A DNA stretch of 64,000 nucleotides. It comes from Takakia lepidozioides (taxonomy: Eukaryota > Streptophyta > Takakiopsida > Takakiales > Takakiaceae). The translations under genes were made by a program, and so were the position numbers. The notes beneath the pieces were generated by a model. The model was not told where the DNA came from, did no database searches, and saw only the letters and a list, made by a program, of their open reading frames with translations. The stretch lies in contig CM060732.1 of assembly GCA_030704615.1 (NCBI GenBank), positions 78,473,053 through 78,537,052 on the forward strand, read 5' to 3'. This document shows, in pieces, positions 21,200-33,845 of this stretch (its first letter is position 1; every line of letters starts with the position of its first letter).

Positions 21200-23650
21200 C
21201 TTTTTATACTAAATAAACAAAATACATGTAGCAATTATAGCTTACATAGGTATAGAAATCCACAGAGGAGAGGAAATGGGCCATGGAGACAACAAATGAA
21301 CAAACCCCACCAGTAACTTCCCAGTACGAGACGCAGAACTGGCGTTTCAGCCTATATGAGAAGGTCAAGCTCATAGCTATCATAGGCACCCCAAGCAAGA
21401 GAGATAGATAAAAAAGGACTCAGCTAGGGCGAGAAATATCCTGCTCCGAGATAAAAAGAGAAGGGAGACTGCGTTTCCCGGAAGAGGATTACATCTGCTT
21501 TTAGAAAGAGGAGCAGAGATGAAGAAAGGTACCAGCAAAGGAACCTCTGCTCGGGGCAACACTGCCAAAGGTGGAGCCAAAGGGGAGACAATCATATCCC
21601 CGGAGGGCCAAGATGAGGGGGGGGGGGGGGGGGGGGGAGGATGTTACTAGAGGAGGGAGATCCATAGCAAGGAGAGGCAACGGAGCAAAAGATCTAGCAG
21701 GCATCGGGGGGAACTCGTGAGAAGGCCTAAGGAAGGAGTCAGCTTCCCCATGAGAACTGTAACCTTCGCTCTCTTTAATGAGCTTTCCCTTGCCCTTGTA
21801 CTTTGCAGATTTGGCCAAAATGGCCTTGATCAGAGTACAACCAGCATCCAAAGCCTGAGTGGCCAAGACCATCTCATCAAAGTCCATTACAGCAGCAAAT
21901 TCAACAAGAATCCGGCTGCCATTGGACCAGCAACCCCCAATGCATTCTCCTTGCTTAGTAACGTCAACATGATCCAAAGCCACCAAAACCTGAACTGTGG
22001 AGAAAATAGAGTGGTTTTTGTTATCCACCAGGTAGGAACCAAAAAGAAGAGAGAGCCCTGGGTTCATAGCCAAACATCCCAGTTCAGAGGAGAACAGCGA
22101 ATGGATTTTTTTGATGATCAGGTCCACAACTTAATTAGGATCAGGAAACTCTAGAAAATCATCATGCGTGACCCAAGAGGAGGCCAGACCCGAGGATTTC
22201 CCAGTGAGTAGAATCTGAGGAATACCCTCCGCCATCTGATACACAATGGGAGTTATGGAGATGATCGCATTACACTTCTTAACACCTGAGACAAGAGACC
22301 ATGCAACTATCTGGAGATCGCTAAAAGACCGGAGTCTGAGACAACGCGACGCCAAACTATCCTGAAAGGTAGGACTCGTGGATTCCCATAACTGTGAAAT
22401 TGAAAAGACCAGCGGGAGAAGCGATTTCTCCAGAATACCAATGTTGGGAGAAATGCAAAGACCCATCCGAGGAGACCCTAGGGGATTTGCAAATTTAACA
22501 GGGGTCCTTTGACGTTTGGAGGCCCGAGGAGACCTAGATGCAGGGGGAGAGGAGGACATTACCAGCTGTTTGATGGCCTGGGTCAGCACAGGAGAGGAAG
22601 AGGAAGGAATTGGGGGTAGAGGAGGAGAGGGAGAGGGAGCGTGCAGAGGAGAGCCCATCTGAGGCAAGGGAACCGAGGCAGCAGCAGAGTCACGTTTCCG
22701 TTTCCAAAAAGGGCACTTGGCTTTAAAATGACCAACACCATTACATCCGTGACAGACTATGGAGAACTTCTCTTCATACACTGCTACAGTGATAAAGGAC
22801 ACGATTGCCTTGGGGACGATGGCCGAGTCCGACATTAAGACAACAATTTTGGGAGCAGAAATATCCCCAATTCGGCTGATGTTGGAAAGAAGACCCCAAC
22901 CAGTCATCTCCGCTACCATGGAATTGGTAGCCTCTGGATCAAACACACTTAAACAACCTAGATAGTCCCCAAATCTGTGCCTATCTCAGGTATGAGGCAA
23001 GATATTGACAGGGCAGAAAGGGTAAGGAGATAATGCGCGGACTACAACAGATACCATTCTTGTGACCCCAGTCTTGGGACCATGGAAAAATATGAACTTT
23101 ATGGAAAGACAGGTGAGGATTAAAGGACAGAGCCCTAGCAGCAGCAGCTTGCGTTTCAAACATCACTGCAAAAAACCCCATACCCATGGAGATGCAGAAA
23201 AGTTGTCGCAATTGCCCATCACCACCCAAAATATCCACTCTCTAACCCATTTACGATCCATTGACCTACCAGGAAAATGCAAGAGAACTCCCCTGGATTG
23301 GATCTTAGCATTCTGATCTCTAACTGTCTCCATGTTGATGGGGTGAATTTGTTCATCAACGTCCAGTAGATCCGACTGAACTGGCCAAGGTTCAGCATCG
23401 GACGATAAAGGAGGAGAAGTCACATGGAACGGACATTTACCCAACAGAGAGGGAAAGGAGGAAGTAGAGGTATCCCCAGAAGAGCCAGTCTGGAATCCCG
23501 TCTGGAAGCCCCAGCCTCTACCATTACCCCTACCGCGCATAAAAAGAAGCGGGACTCTCCCGCGTCCTCGTCTACCACAGGAGCTGCCCCGGAACGTCAT
23601 CGTAACTCTAGAGATAGAGGAAAAAAATCACCGGAAACCAACTTGACTCT
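21200..23650 (-). pseudogene. LINE ORF1-like gene (DUF4283 and zinc knuckle), broken
   Basis: Read on the minus strand from about 23600 to 21500. The first part is Arg/Gly-rich, then QSRGVLLHFPGRSMDRKWV, then, after a frame change, a block with FFAVMFETQAAAARAL. After a stop, the next block has WGLLSNISRIGD and a CCHC zinc knuckle, CHGCNGVGHFKAKC (C-x2-C-x4-H-x4-C). A Ser/Pro-rich linker and a weak C-terminal part follow. This arrangement (DUF4283 plus zf-CCHC_4) is typical of ORF1/gag of plant L1-type LINEs. At least two frameshifts or stops are present, plus a run of 21 G at 21617-21637. No reverse transcriptase follows in the window. Confidence 0.55.
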
Positions 23651-24520
23651 CTAACCAAGACCAACACAGGAAGGGGGGAACTCCTAACGGGGAATATCAC
23701 CAAATAACACTAAATACAAAAGAGGAAGAACTGCGAGCAAGACTACGAGCAAAGGAGAGAGCGCACAAGCAGAAGCAGGAAGCAGCCAAACCCAAGGATA
23801 GAGACTTGGAATTGAGAATAGTTGACACCTGTGTTAAATGACCCACATTGGTACTGTAGGATAACCCACATAAAACATTGTATACTACAGTTTATTAACA
23901 TACATATTAATTTGCAATAACCCACATGTACGTAACCTCACACATGATACCTGTCATAAATACTTACATGTGGGTGGTCTGACATCAGCAAGTTGTCAAT
24001 ACATTAAAATTTAATTTATTTTTATTTTTATGAACATACGTGGCATAATCGCTAACTGACATGTGTCTGCCACGTTGTCAAGCAGGGTGTCAGATAAGCC
24101 GTCAAAAACTTCAATCGAAACGGATGTAAAAAAAATCAATCAAAACGGGTGTTATAAAAGCGAAAGGCCAGCCAGGATGTGCGCCACGTCAGGGTGTAGA
24201 AGGGTGTAAGCTGGCTTTTTCGACACGATCACCAAAACTCACAGGGTGGTGGAATCGACACAGTTTACCTAACATCGGGGGAGGGGGGTCAACGGTTGGC
24301 TTTTCTTACACCTCTAGATGTAAGAAAAGATGTAAAAAAATCAGTTTCTCTTGTAGTCACGTGTCCGACATTACCAGCCCACCTCCAGAAGGGGCCAGTA
24401 GCCGTGAGACAAAGTGGCTCTAAGTACGCCGGCTTCGGCCGGAGTCTTCTCTCCGACATTACCTGACTACATATACAAGCAGCACACACAAGAGGTCCTT
24501 TTGGGTTGATGGTCACTCAA
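23651..24520. other. intergenic, no gene
   Basis: AT-rich with short repeats (ACCCACAT several times between 23840 and 23950). A perfect hairpin CTTTTCTTACA...TGTAAGAAAAG lies at 24299-24328. No frame with recognisable content. Confidence 0.4.
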
Positions 24521-24524
24521 ATCC

Positions 24525-25017
24525 TCCATGGGTCATGGCACAAGGTCAAGGACAATATGGTGAGGGCACCTTCTTCTTCGACCTATTTCACCCCGTTTTT
24601 CCCTCTCATCAGACTCGGCCCTGAGATGCACATTGAATTCTGTAAGTTAGTTCGTTGGGTGGATCTGTGGTGGTTTGGAGTGACTTTGACAAGTTATTGC
24701 CGATGTGGCAATAGGAAAGTATCCAAAAACAGATCACAGAGATGAGGAGAAGCTTTGGAATGAACACTTTTCCGACCCCAGTCAATGGTGGGACAATGGA
24801 GACAAAAAGGTGAATGCCTGTTGGACTACAGAGAGAAGCATATGCAATCCAGAATTGGAACTACTGTAATAATTAGTAGGGTTGGGGTGTTTGCTGGAAG
24901 AACTTCACGCCGACAGTGTCAGCTGCTAGCAGCAAGGCTAATCATGAGGATCGTGTATTCATGATTTTGTACACAGGCAGGGATAGTTGAAGAACCAGGG
25001 ATAGAATCAGAATCTAG
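24525..25017 (+). pseudogene. diverged copy of the OSB-like region upstream of the PPR genes
   Basis: The order of matches to 35190-35660 is preserved: GGTCAAGGACAATATGGTGAG, CCTCTCATCAGACTCGGCCCTGA, GAGGAGAAGCTTTGGAA, AGTAGGGTTGGGGTGT, GTGTCAGCTGCTAG and GGGATAGAA. One exon piece is clearer here than in the PPR loci: 24754-24820 reads NEHFSDPSQWWDNGDKKVNA, the first half of a PDF motif. No PPR follows, and the sequence leaves homology about where the PPR exon would begin. Confidence 0.6.
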
Positions 25018-25499
25018 TAAGTAATATTTAAAAAACAACGAGACATACCACGGGAGACATCCCGTGTTACACCTGAAATCAATAACAACATCGCGAGGAT
25101 ACAATTTAGAATGCCAGATTCAGAAGGGGCCACCCTTGAAATCGATTTTTAAAACGACATTCCGCTAGGGAAGAAAATACAATTTTTGGACCCCGACAAA
25201 TCCTTATCATCTTCAGAAAACGAAACAAATTGGAAATCATAACTACAACATCCTAACTACTCTGAGTAATCTCTACTACAGCTTGCAAGCATCAAGCTTC
25301 ACTCCGTCGTCTCCCCCCTCCGTGCGTTCACTGCCTGCCAAGAAGTCCATGCCAAGAAGATCCACCCTCCACAGCTACGCTGCCTTAACTACCCGCAAAC
25401 CGTCATAAACCGTCTAACTAACTATCATGACTCTAACCATTAGTCATGACAGTACTAACTCGTACTGCTAAACATTCCCTTCCTGTGTTCGCGTGATCC

Positions 25500-25835
25500 C
25501 TACGTTCCCATGTTCCCCTCCTGAGATGACGTCAGGCCTGTGAGGCCTATGCGAACTCATGGTCCCAGAGCCATGAGGCCTCATGAACACCTATGCCCGC
25601 ACCTATGTGGACTCATGCCCGTAGTGTCGTGAGTGTTCATGAAGACCTGTGCTCTTGTTATCGTGAAGGCTCATGAGAACCTGTGACTGCCGCACCATGA
25701 GGCTCATGATGGCCTGTGCTCGTAGCTCATGGTGACCTGTGCTCCCACCACCATAAGGGCTCATGGAGGTTCATGCCCGCAACACCATGAGCTATGATAG
25801 CTCATGGCAGCAAAGCCATGAAGTGTCACATGTGA
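25500..25835. repeat. degenerate minisatellite rich in CATGAG/CTCATG
   Basis: About eight irregular units of 35-50 bp built from GGCTCATGARGACCTGTGCYC and ACCATGAG. CATGAG and its complement CTCATG alternate, so the array can form many short hairpins. 25018-25499 before it has no gene. Confidence 0.55.
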
Positions 25836-28590
25836 CTGCGCAAAATTAAGGGTACCCACAAGACCCTGTAAATCCATCTAGCAGCCTTGTAACATATGCC
25901 GAGTGACTTTCCCTAGTATGTGCATCACCGGACATTTGCCTGCGATTGATTGCAAGCTTTTTTATATGAATTCAAGTGAAGGTTGTCTATCATTCCACAT
26001 TTCAAATCTCTCATGCTTGCCTCTCCTCTTTTTTTACATGCATGTTAACCATGTTTTCCACGGTAATAGGTCCACTATCTGCCACATCGGTACTCTGGTG
26101 CTGTGGGCACCATCGAGCTTGATGATTTCATATAAGAATTTGATAGTTGGTGTGATTTGCAGCAGATGCGCAATCCACAACTGTTTACGCCTTTTATGGC
26201 GTGGAAGGGGCTGTTTCAGCACCTTGAGGGGCCGCCCATGGATGACTACCATGAGTTTAGGCGGGGACATGAGGTGGAGATTGAGGAATGACGGGTGTAT
26301 TGGTCACCTGACTATGTCTGCATCACTAGAGGCACAAGGGCAGTGATGACACCAGTAGCTACACCGACAGCTTCTGCAAGCAGCAGTGGGACGTCAAGTG
26401 GAACAGGAGTTGGGAAGTCCACCCAAGCTCCTGCTGCAGCACCAACACACGTGCCTGTCTTTAACCCAGTTGTGGAATTCTTCGAGGAGTACTATTCAAG
26501 ACATGGTCAACACTTGGAAGCAGGTGTGCCCGCTGAAGAGGTAAAAGTGAAGCCAGACTTGTCAGCACACTTTTCAGGGAGAGGCTATGCAAGCAGGTTT
26601 TGTAACCAATTTGTTTGCAGTGAATGATGATTTGGTGGACGAGAATGCTAAAGTCAGTCAGGATGTAGAGGAAACTATATGTAGATGTCTTGCAAATCTG
26701 CATATTGAAAATGAAGATATCCCTGATCTCAATGTGGTGGACGAGGTAGATGGAGAGATCATGATGATTAGCGGTGAGGATGAAGAGAGAGAAGACTTGT
26801 GGCTACTGCCCCCTTTTGGAGGTGGCCCTATGGAGAAATCCGGTGTCCAGGGGACCTTCAAGGGACACCAAGTGAGGGAAAGTGCCTGAGGTATCATGGG
26901 TACCCTCGGGTACCCCAAGGTTACTTAGGAGGTTGCAGAAGGGAGAGAGAATTTGAGTTGCCGTTTGTTGGTAACAACAGTTGTGCGAGAGCGAAGTACT
27001 GTGAGGTGGATAGCTTTAAAGCATTTGTGGATATTAGAGATGGGAATACGAAAATTTGTGTGGAATGCCAAGATACTAGCGTTGTGAATGCCGCCTCTAG
27101 GACCGGCGGTGACGACAGTTAATGGGGCCAGTAGACCATCCTCTTTGGCGGATAGCAATGAGCGGAGCATATTTTTGTCGCTTGTCAAAATTAATGGAGG
27201 AGCTGGGGTATCAATCATGGCAGTATGTAAACTTGATAAAGTGTATGGTGAGGTTTGGGGATGGGGCATTTGGTGGTAGGGCGTTTATGGGTAGGCCTTG
27301 GACTAGCAGGATATCCGGGCATAGTCTAGCTGGGCATGTGCAGAGAGAGCGGGTTTGGCAAGTGCATAGGAGAAGCCAGGGTGGGACAGTGTGATCCCGG
27401 GGTCTTCCTTGGTAGGTATCAGCGTTAATGAGTGAGAACCATCTAGTTTCAATGCAGTTTAGAAGAAGTTTATGAATATGCCAAACGACATGATTATGTC
27501 TGGTAATTCGAAATACATGTATGACAGGGTGAGTACACTTGCTGAGGAGGTGGGGCCATGTATCACATTTTGTGTGGGTGTGTGAACAGAGTGGACAGTT
27601 CAGGGATCGAAATAGGTGTGGCTAGAAGGTGTGTTTGCGTTGATGGCCCATGTATTGAGCATATCTGAATTTGAGAGTTTGTCGTATTTGTGCATCAGTT
27701 GTGACTTTGGTGTGCCAGAGGTAGTAACCTTCACGTGGTGTGTATTTGTTAATAGGTGGTTAAGCGAGGCGAGGAAGTTTTGGGGTATGCCAGCGAGGGA
27801 GTTGGTATTTTGAACATGTAGTTTTAGGGTCAGGGTGGGTTCCAGGCGTTTGAGATATTTGGGACTCAAATGGTAGGGCGTGCACGTATCGGAGTTGGTT
27901 TGGTTCAATGACAAATAGGGGTGTAACCCCCGTGGGCAGTTGAAGTAGAGGGTGTTTGGGTCTGGTAACTTTTGAGGAGACATAGGGGCGGGTGGGCAAA
28001 GGCCCATGCCAGTCCACGTATGTTGTGTGGCAAATCCGGAGGCTCCATAGATGACGTCCCGAGAGTGACGGCTAGAATATGAAGAGAATTCCATAGGACA
28101 AGTGAGCGGACTTGAGTAATAAGAGTGCGTGAGTTGGAGTGAGGAGGCGAGGAGTGTAGAATGTCAACAGGGATGGTGTAGTATGTGTAGGCTTATGTTA
28201 GTTTGGGGGGTTTGTTTTTTTGGGGGGGGGGGTTTCACATGATGAGGATGAATATAATGACATTGTCGATGGGCCTTTGGAAGTTACATGGAGCTCTCGC
28301 AAATAGATTGGGATTTGTAGGAAGATATTTCCGCATGCACATGAGAAGAGGCTCAAAAGTTTTTTGCTGGAATTTTCAGGAATTAGGCACTAAGGTGGTC
28401 CCATAGTTTCCGAGCAATTAGGCCAAATTTTGAAAAATTCCCAAAACACGTTAGGCACTTTCAATTTGAAATAATTATCGCCTAAATGGTTGATCAGGGA
28501 CGGTAATCCTGTCCAATTTGCCCCTCGGTGAGCTGTCCAGTTCTTAGAACGACCTCTACCAAAATCCGAAGTACCTTCGTTTCTTTATAG
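25836..28590 (+). other. unrecognised coding-like remnants
   Basis: Frames that may be pieces of one decayed mobile gene: 26175-26288 (PFMAWKGLFQHLEGPPMDD), 26295-26627 (Thr/Ser/Ala-rich, then VVEFFEEYYSRHG), 26587-26889 (acidic, ENEDIPDLNVVDEVDGE) and 26960-27122 (CARAKYCEVDSFKAFVDIRD, CVECQDTS). I recognise no family. A 164-codon minus-strand frame (28094-27600) also lacks recognisable motifs. 28100-28590 contains G-runs and nothing else supported. Confidence 0.25.
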
Positions 28591-28604
28591 AGAAATCCAT
28601 TGAA

Positions 28605-28912
28605 GGTTGAAAAAGGTTATTTTCTCCTGGACATTAAAGAAACTGTATCTTCATATTTATCCTCTCACTGACGCCAACTGGGTCTCAAAGAAAACCCTGG
28701 GAGCGACAGCCGTGCTCACAAATCAGGCCCCTTAATTATAGTGAGAGGAGAAAATAACCTCTTTTACAATAACCTCCACCCCCAAGGCTTTCAGGGGACA
28801 CCCTCTAACGGAAGGGGGAGAAGAACATACCACACCCAAGATAGCAGGATTTGACCCCAGAACCATCTGGGACGCTCTCAGTGCACTATCCAACTGAGCT
28901 ACTGACTGTTGT
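28605..28912 (-). repeat. SINE copy with long hairpin body
   Basis: On the minus strand the head at 28905-28846 has an A box (GTAGCTCAGTTGGATAG) and B box (GGGTCAAATCC) and matches the SINE at 19.7 kb, including CCAGATGRTTCTGGG. The body contains an inverted repeat, GGTTATTTTCTCC at 28614-28626 and GGAGAAAATAACC at 28747-28760, which could fold into a long stem. It lies directly upstream of the transporter gene. Confidence 0.6.
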
Positions 28913-29231
28913 CTCTGTGTGAGGAATCAAGTCGGACTCCAAATAAAACTCTCTCGTCAGGAGAGGGAATAGTGAACACAGCAAACACTTCTCCCAAAAC
29001 CGAAATCCAACTCTGAGAGTTCACAGAGACAGAGAGAGTCGTGATTCTGAGACAGCTCTGACTGATTTTGGTTTAAAAATGAGCAAGTAGAGACGGCAAT
29101 GTGGGGTTGAAGTCCATATCTCATACAATCCGATGACCCATTTGAGCATGGAGCGTGGAGATTAAGAGTGGAGATTGGTGCATGGATTGCAGGAAGCAGT
29201 AGGATTGGCAGAGTTGACTTGGGTAGCAGAA

Positions 29232-32200
29232 ATGGCACCACCGATCAGCAAAGGAGACCGGATTCTGACCAGTAAAGCTGATAGGAAGGCTTCTTTGGAT
29301 GTAGGCGCATGGCTTTTCAATGTGAGCACTTCAGTTGGAATCATTATGGTCAACAAGCAGCTCATGGCCAACTACGGTTTCAGCTTCGGTATGTATCTTT
29401 CCTTTTTTGCAGTGATATAACTATATATTCTTGCTCCTGATGGAACTGAGGCAGCTTTTCCTTCTGCGGAAGATGGGTTTTTGGTGAATGCATGACTTTT
29501 GTATAATTTGTGCATGTAAAGATTGCGGTTCTGCAATTTGTCTATACATTTGGTTGCGTGGTTCACCTTTTTATGAGCTCGCTCTTTCAATTTTCAGCCC
29601 CCCCCACCTACAGATATTTTAGACACTTATGCGGATATATTTGAGGAGCTTTGCGCCAAATGCATTCTAATTTGTTGCAAACATGTTGTGTACATGCTGA
29701 CATTGTTGTCATATCGGTGGGATGGACTTTCAGCTACAACTCTAACAGGCCTTCATTTTGCAATGACGACACTCATGACGCTAGTGCTTCGGTGGATGGG
29801 GTATATTCAGCCCTCGCATCTGCCTCTGCTCGATCTTGCGAAATTTGCCATGTGTGCAAATTTCTCCATTGTTGGCATGAATGTCAGCCTCATGTGGAAT
29901 TCTGTTGGCTTTTATCAGGTATGTTTGAGGTAATATTGCCCTTGTTTCTCACAGTGGCAGAGGCATGAAATGTTAGATGCTAGACCCACCAGTAAAAGCT
30001 ACAGTTGGAAAATGTGGGGAGGATTCAGCTCAACTCATCCACCCAGTCCGAGTTTCAAGAGTGGCGCTATTCTGTTGTTGATTGATTGGTTTCTGCTTCA
30101 AATTACCTGGTATCTTGGTTGACTCAGATACTTGCAAAACATCTCTGTTCTCCTTTCTGTAAGTGGTCCCCATCAAACTACCTTTTGATAGTTTGTGTGG
30201 ACAATGCAGATAGCGAAGCTGAGCATGATCCCAGTTTCTTGCTTGTTTGAAGTGTTGTTTGACAAAATTCGGTATTCAAGAGACACAAAATTAAGTATAT
30301 TGGTGGTGCTGGCGGGCGTCGGTATATGCACAGTCAGTGATGTGAGTGTGAATCAAAAGGGCTTCATTGCGGCGATCATTGGTGTGTGGTGTACGGCGCT
30401 GCAGCAATATGTAAGTCCCTGTGCCTCTATACCCACTTATTGATTTACAACACTTGAGATGAGAGCATAAGCTTGGCCAATATGACAAAAATTGCCGTCT
30501 GTACAGCTGTTGTACTGGTAGGAGTTGCATTAAGAGAAAATCCATGTTTCAAGGCAATCTTGTGTCACCTGTCCTCTTTCAGGTGCTGATTATCAATAAG
30601 TTCCACACAAATTCGGCACTGGTACTGGAGTAAGATCATGCAAATTAGGCATTGTGCATGATCACCAACTTTAGTGAGAAACATTGGAGGCCATGCAGCT
30701 TTTTCATGTTGGAATATACTATACATAAAAATTAAAATGGCAACTCAATCGCATGACATCTTAGCCAGTCCCAAACCAGGTCTGTTGTTGCACATTTGGT
30801 CAGGTCTTGAGCCCACGATATTGCCAGGTCCATGCTGGTTCTGTTCTTTTAATCCCAACGACATTACTTGAAGGATTGCTGAAATTCCTTTAGTCTTTTA
30901 TGAGGTTGTTAAAACTGCCATAAAACATTGAGCTAGTATTGTTTAGAAATGAGTATTATGTGACTGCCATGATATGATGGCTGGTTGGATATTGCTCATC
31001 AGAAGTTCCAGGGGGTGTGTCACTCCAAGTTGATCCCAACACCCAGCAACTTTTTAAATGGAGAACCAGAAGACCAGCTTCATTAAAGAGATGAGAATGC
31101 TGAGTGGGTTTTTCCAATTTCTTTCAATCATGTGAAGAACGTCTTTGGGTCTACTTTCTTTCTTTACTTAAGGAATTTCTGCCTGACACAATTGTCTTCG
31201 AATGTGATGGGATTTGGTTCAGTATGTGCACAACCTACAGAAGAAGTATTCACTGGGCTCATTTGACCTTCTTGGTCATACAGCTCCTGTTCAAGCAGGC
31301 ACCCTTGTCCTTGCTGGGCCTTTTTTGGACTACTGGTTATCAGATCAAAGAGTTGACCTCTATGACTTCAGTGTACCTTCAATTGTAAGCATTCTTCTGA
31401 AAATCCTTGCAATTTTCTGGACTTGGTTTGATCTGATGTCTAGGTGCTACTCACTGCGACCTCTCTAGGCTGTGCAGACTCTTATGAAGTTCCTTTGCTT
31501 ACAGCATGTCAGTCCTCTATAGCTTGATTCCTATAGTTCAGTTGGACTCAGGTGCTGGTCAGTGTCCATAAAGTACTGACTGGATTTTGCTTAGCTGGGG
31601 GTTTCCACTTTTGAGGTCTAATACCATGCAGACGAGGCTGGCTCTAGTTTAGGCTACCAGAGCAGGTCACCAAGGTGTGCATGGGGTTCTCCAAGCCTTG
31701 CCCAACCTAGCTGTCTTTGAACCATCGTCATGGGCACTGTCCAACCAGCCTTGATGGTGTTATTGTGATGAATGGCCTGAAAATTCCCCTAAAAAATTTC
31801 TCTCCCTTTCTCTCTGTCTGTCTTTTTGTCCTCCCTCCTCTCTTGCTATTGCATGTGTATTAAAGAACAACTACAGATATGCTGGATGATTGCAATAAGC
31901 TCTGTAACCTCTAGCATTTGAGTTTTCTCAGCCTTGGTCTCAGTGTGGGGTTGGCAATTGTGCAGTTTTTCATCACTCTGTCGTGCCTAATTGCTGTGGG
32001 CACAAACTTGAGCCAGTTCATCTGCATTGGACGTTTCAGTGCTGTCTCCTTCCAGGTGCTGGGCCACATGAAGACAATATTGGTGCTCTTTCTGGGCTTT
32101 TTCCTATTTGGCAAGCAAGGCCTAAGCATGCAGGTTGTCCTAGGGATGCTTTTGGCAGTTGTTGGCATGGTTTGGTATGGCAATGCCTCATCCAAGCCAG

Positions 32201-32298
32201 GTGGGAAAGAGAAACGCCTGTTTTCTCTTCCTAGTGACAAGACTTCCAAGGGTCTGGCTCGGACTATAATAGATGAAGAGCTTGGCCTGAAAAGCTGA
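29232..32298 (+). CDS. nucleotide-sugar transporter, TPT/NST-KT family (UDP-sugar type)
   Basis: Five exons join in phase: 29232-29388, 29734-29918, 30210-30410, 31223-31384, 31966-32298, giving 345 aa. The chain shows family blocks in order: [78 protein letters not shown] and QVLGHMKT. About ten hydrophobic segments are expected. These blocks are shared by plant UDP-rhamnose/UDP-galactose and UDP-xylose transporters, Golgi antiporters that exchange UMP for UDP-sugars to feed cell-wall polysaccharide synthesis. The tail ([18 protein letters not shown]) is soluble and basic. The ATG at 29232 is chosen because family N-termini are short; an in-frame upstream start (GTG, 29175) lacks support. 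The substrate cannot be read from sequence. Confidence 0.92.
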
Positions 32299-33027
32299 TC
32301 AAGCATTTCAATGAAGCTTTCCCAGTCTGACTTCCTGAGAAAGGAGGCTCTCCTTCCTGATCATGTGCTTACAGATGTTTGCATACCCCATATGAGATTC
32401 TGGTATGTCACCCATATGAGAAGAGTTCGGAACCTGTATCGAGCCTTAGAAATTTCACTGGAGTTTTTTTTCCCCTGTGCAGCATTTGCTGCATGCCAAT
32501 TCTGTTTAACCGTTCTCTCATCCATCTTGCTAGACAATTGGAATGGGGCGTGGGGGAGGAGCAATGGATTTGTACCATAGATATGTTGGGCGAGAGTTCA
32601 CCTTAGAGGAGATCCATCAAAGTCTTGAAACTTAAGTTACTTGACCTGCTTGTCCATTGGGGTTCACCTCTGTCAGCCTCGTGGAGGTTGGCTTCAAGAG
32701 GTAGAATGGTTTTCTGGTCTCATTCGATGAGTTGCACTTTACCAGTATGTTGTTGAGTTTGGGTTTTGCTTGCAACCTCCCATTCCTGTACTTGGCAGTC
32801 AGTAAGTGGTTTTGGGACATTTGTGTGCGGAGCATCTAGAGGAGGAAATTAAATCTAAATCTAATGTCGACCAAGCGCCTAATGTCCACAAGGCTCTTGG
32901 TTCTCACAATCACAGGCAGGCTCTCTTCACTGTACTGCCCAGTGACAAATGATGATTTGTGCATGGAGTCCAATATTTAAGGGTCTATATCCCTGCCACC
33001 GCATAGATAGTCCAACCATTAGCAGGT
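32299..33027. other. 3' flank of the transporter; no gene
   Basis: Contains the likely 3' untranslated region of the transporter. Short frames only, none with recognisable content. Confidence 0.4.
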
Positions 33028-33845
33028 TATTTCTCGCATCACTACCGCAAACTGCTGCAAGAGGATGCATGAACCACACTTGAGAGATTAGCTTCCTGCA
33101 AATAGAACACTTGAAGAGGCAGGCAATGTCACAAATGAACTTGAAAATGCATCTCCAGAACTCCACTGTGTTGTGAGCGGAGCTTCACCTTCCCAACTTG
33201 TCCATTCGACAGAAGATCAAAGACCAAACAACCTGCGGACTCGTAGAGTACATGTGCAGAGGTGTGGGTTCTAAAGTAGATATATAGTCAATCGCTTGAA
33301 TATGCAATCCTCAAAGCGCTCTTCTTCCCCCAATTGTACACACTTTCACCTTCAACTGTTGACGCAAGGAACGTCAGTCAACCGAGACAGAACGCTTTAT
33401 ATCAATGTCATAATCACAGTATCGTGGCTACGTCATCCAAGCAAGCTTTCGAAAACACCATCTTCTCTCTCATCACGGTGGGGACGGTAGCGGCTCTCTC
33501 CTCACTGCGCCAAGGCCTGTCTTCTCGTTGTGAGGCCTCACATGATTCAGCAGATTATGGGACTGGGCTGTGGAGCTGAAAGCGGCATCCACCTTGGCAA
33601 TGCGCCAAAGGACGAGGCCCTTGCAAGTGGTGGCTATGGCGCCTCCCAAACCTTCACTATGCTGAAGGAATTAGGTGATGACACTCAACGATTTGCGGGT
33701 TTTGTTTTTTGGGGTCTATGTTGTATGCAAATGCACCGTATGGAATCCAGGCCGGGCTATCAGCAGAGACCAATCTGATCCCGTCGAAAAAGTAAGAAAG
33801 TACACAGGATAGTCAGACGAGGGTTATAGTTGGTATATCTGTCGC

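Noticed and set aside
27600-28094. 164-codon minus-strand frame
   Set aside because: No recognised family or motif, and no flanking exons; left as unassigned.
28846-28905. tRNA gene
   Set aside because: The A and B boxes are present but the anticodon and acceptor arms cannot fold; it is part of a SINE with a second copy in the window.
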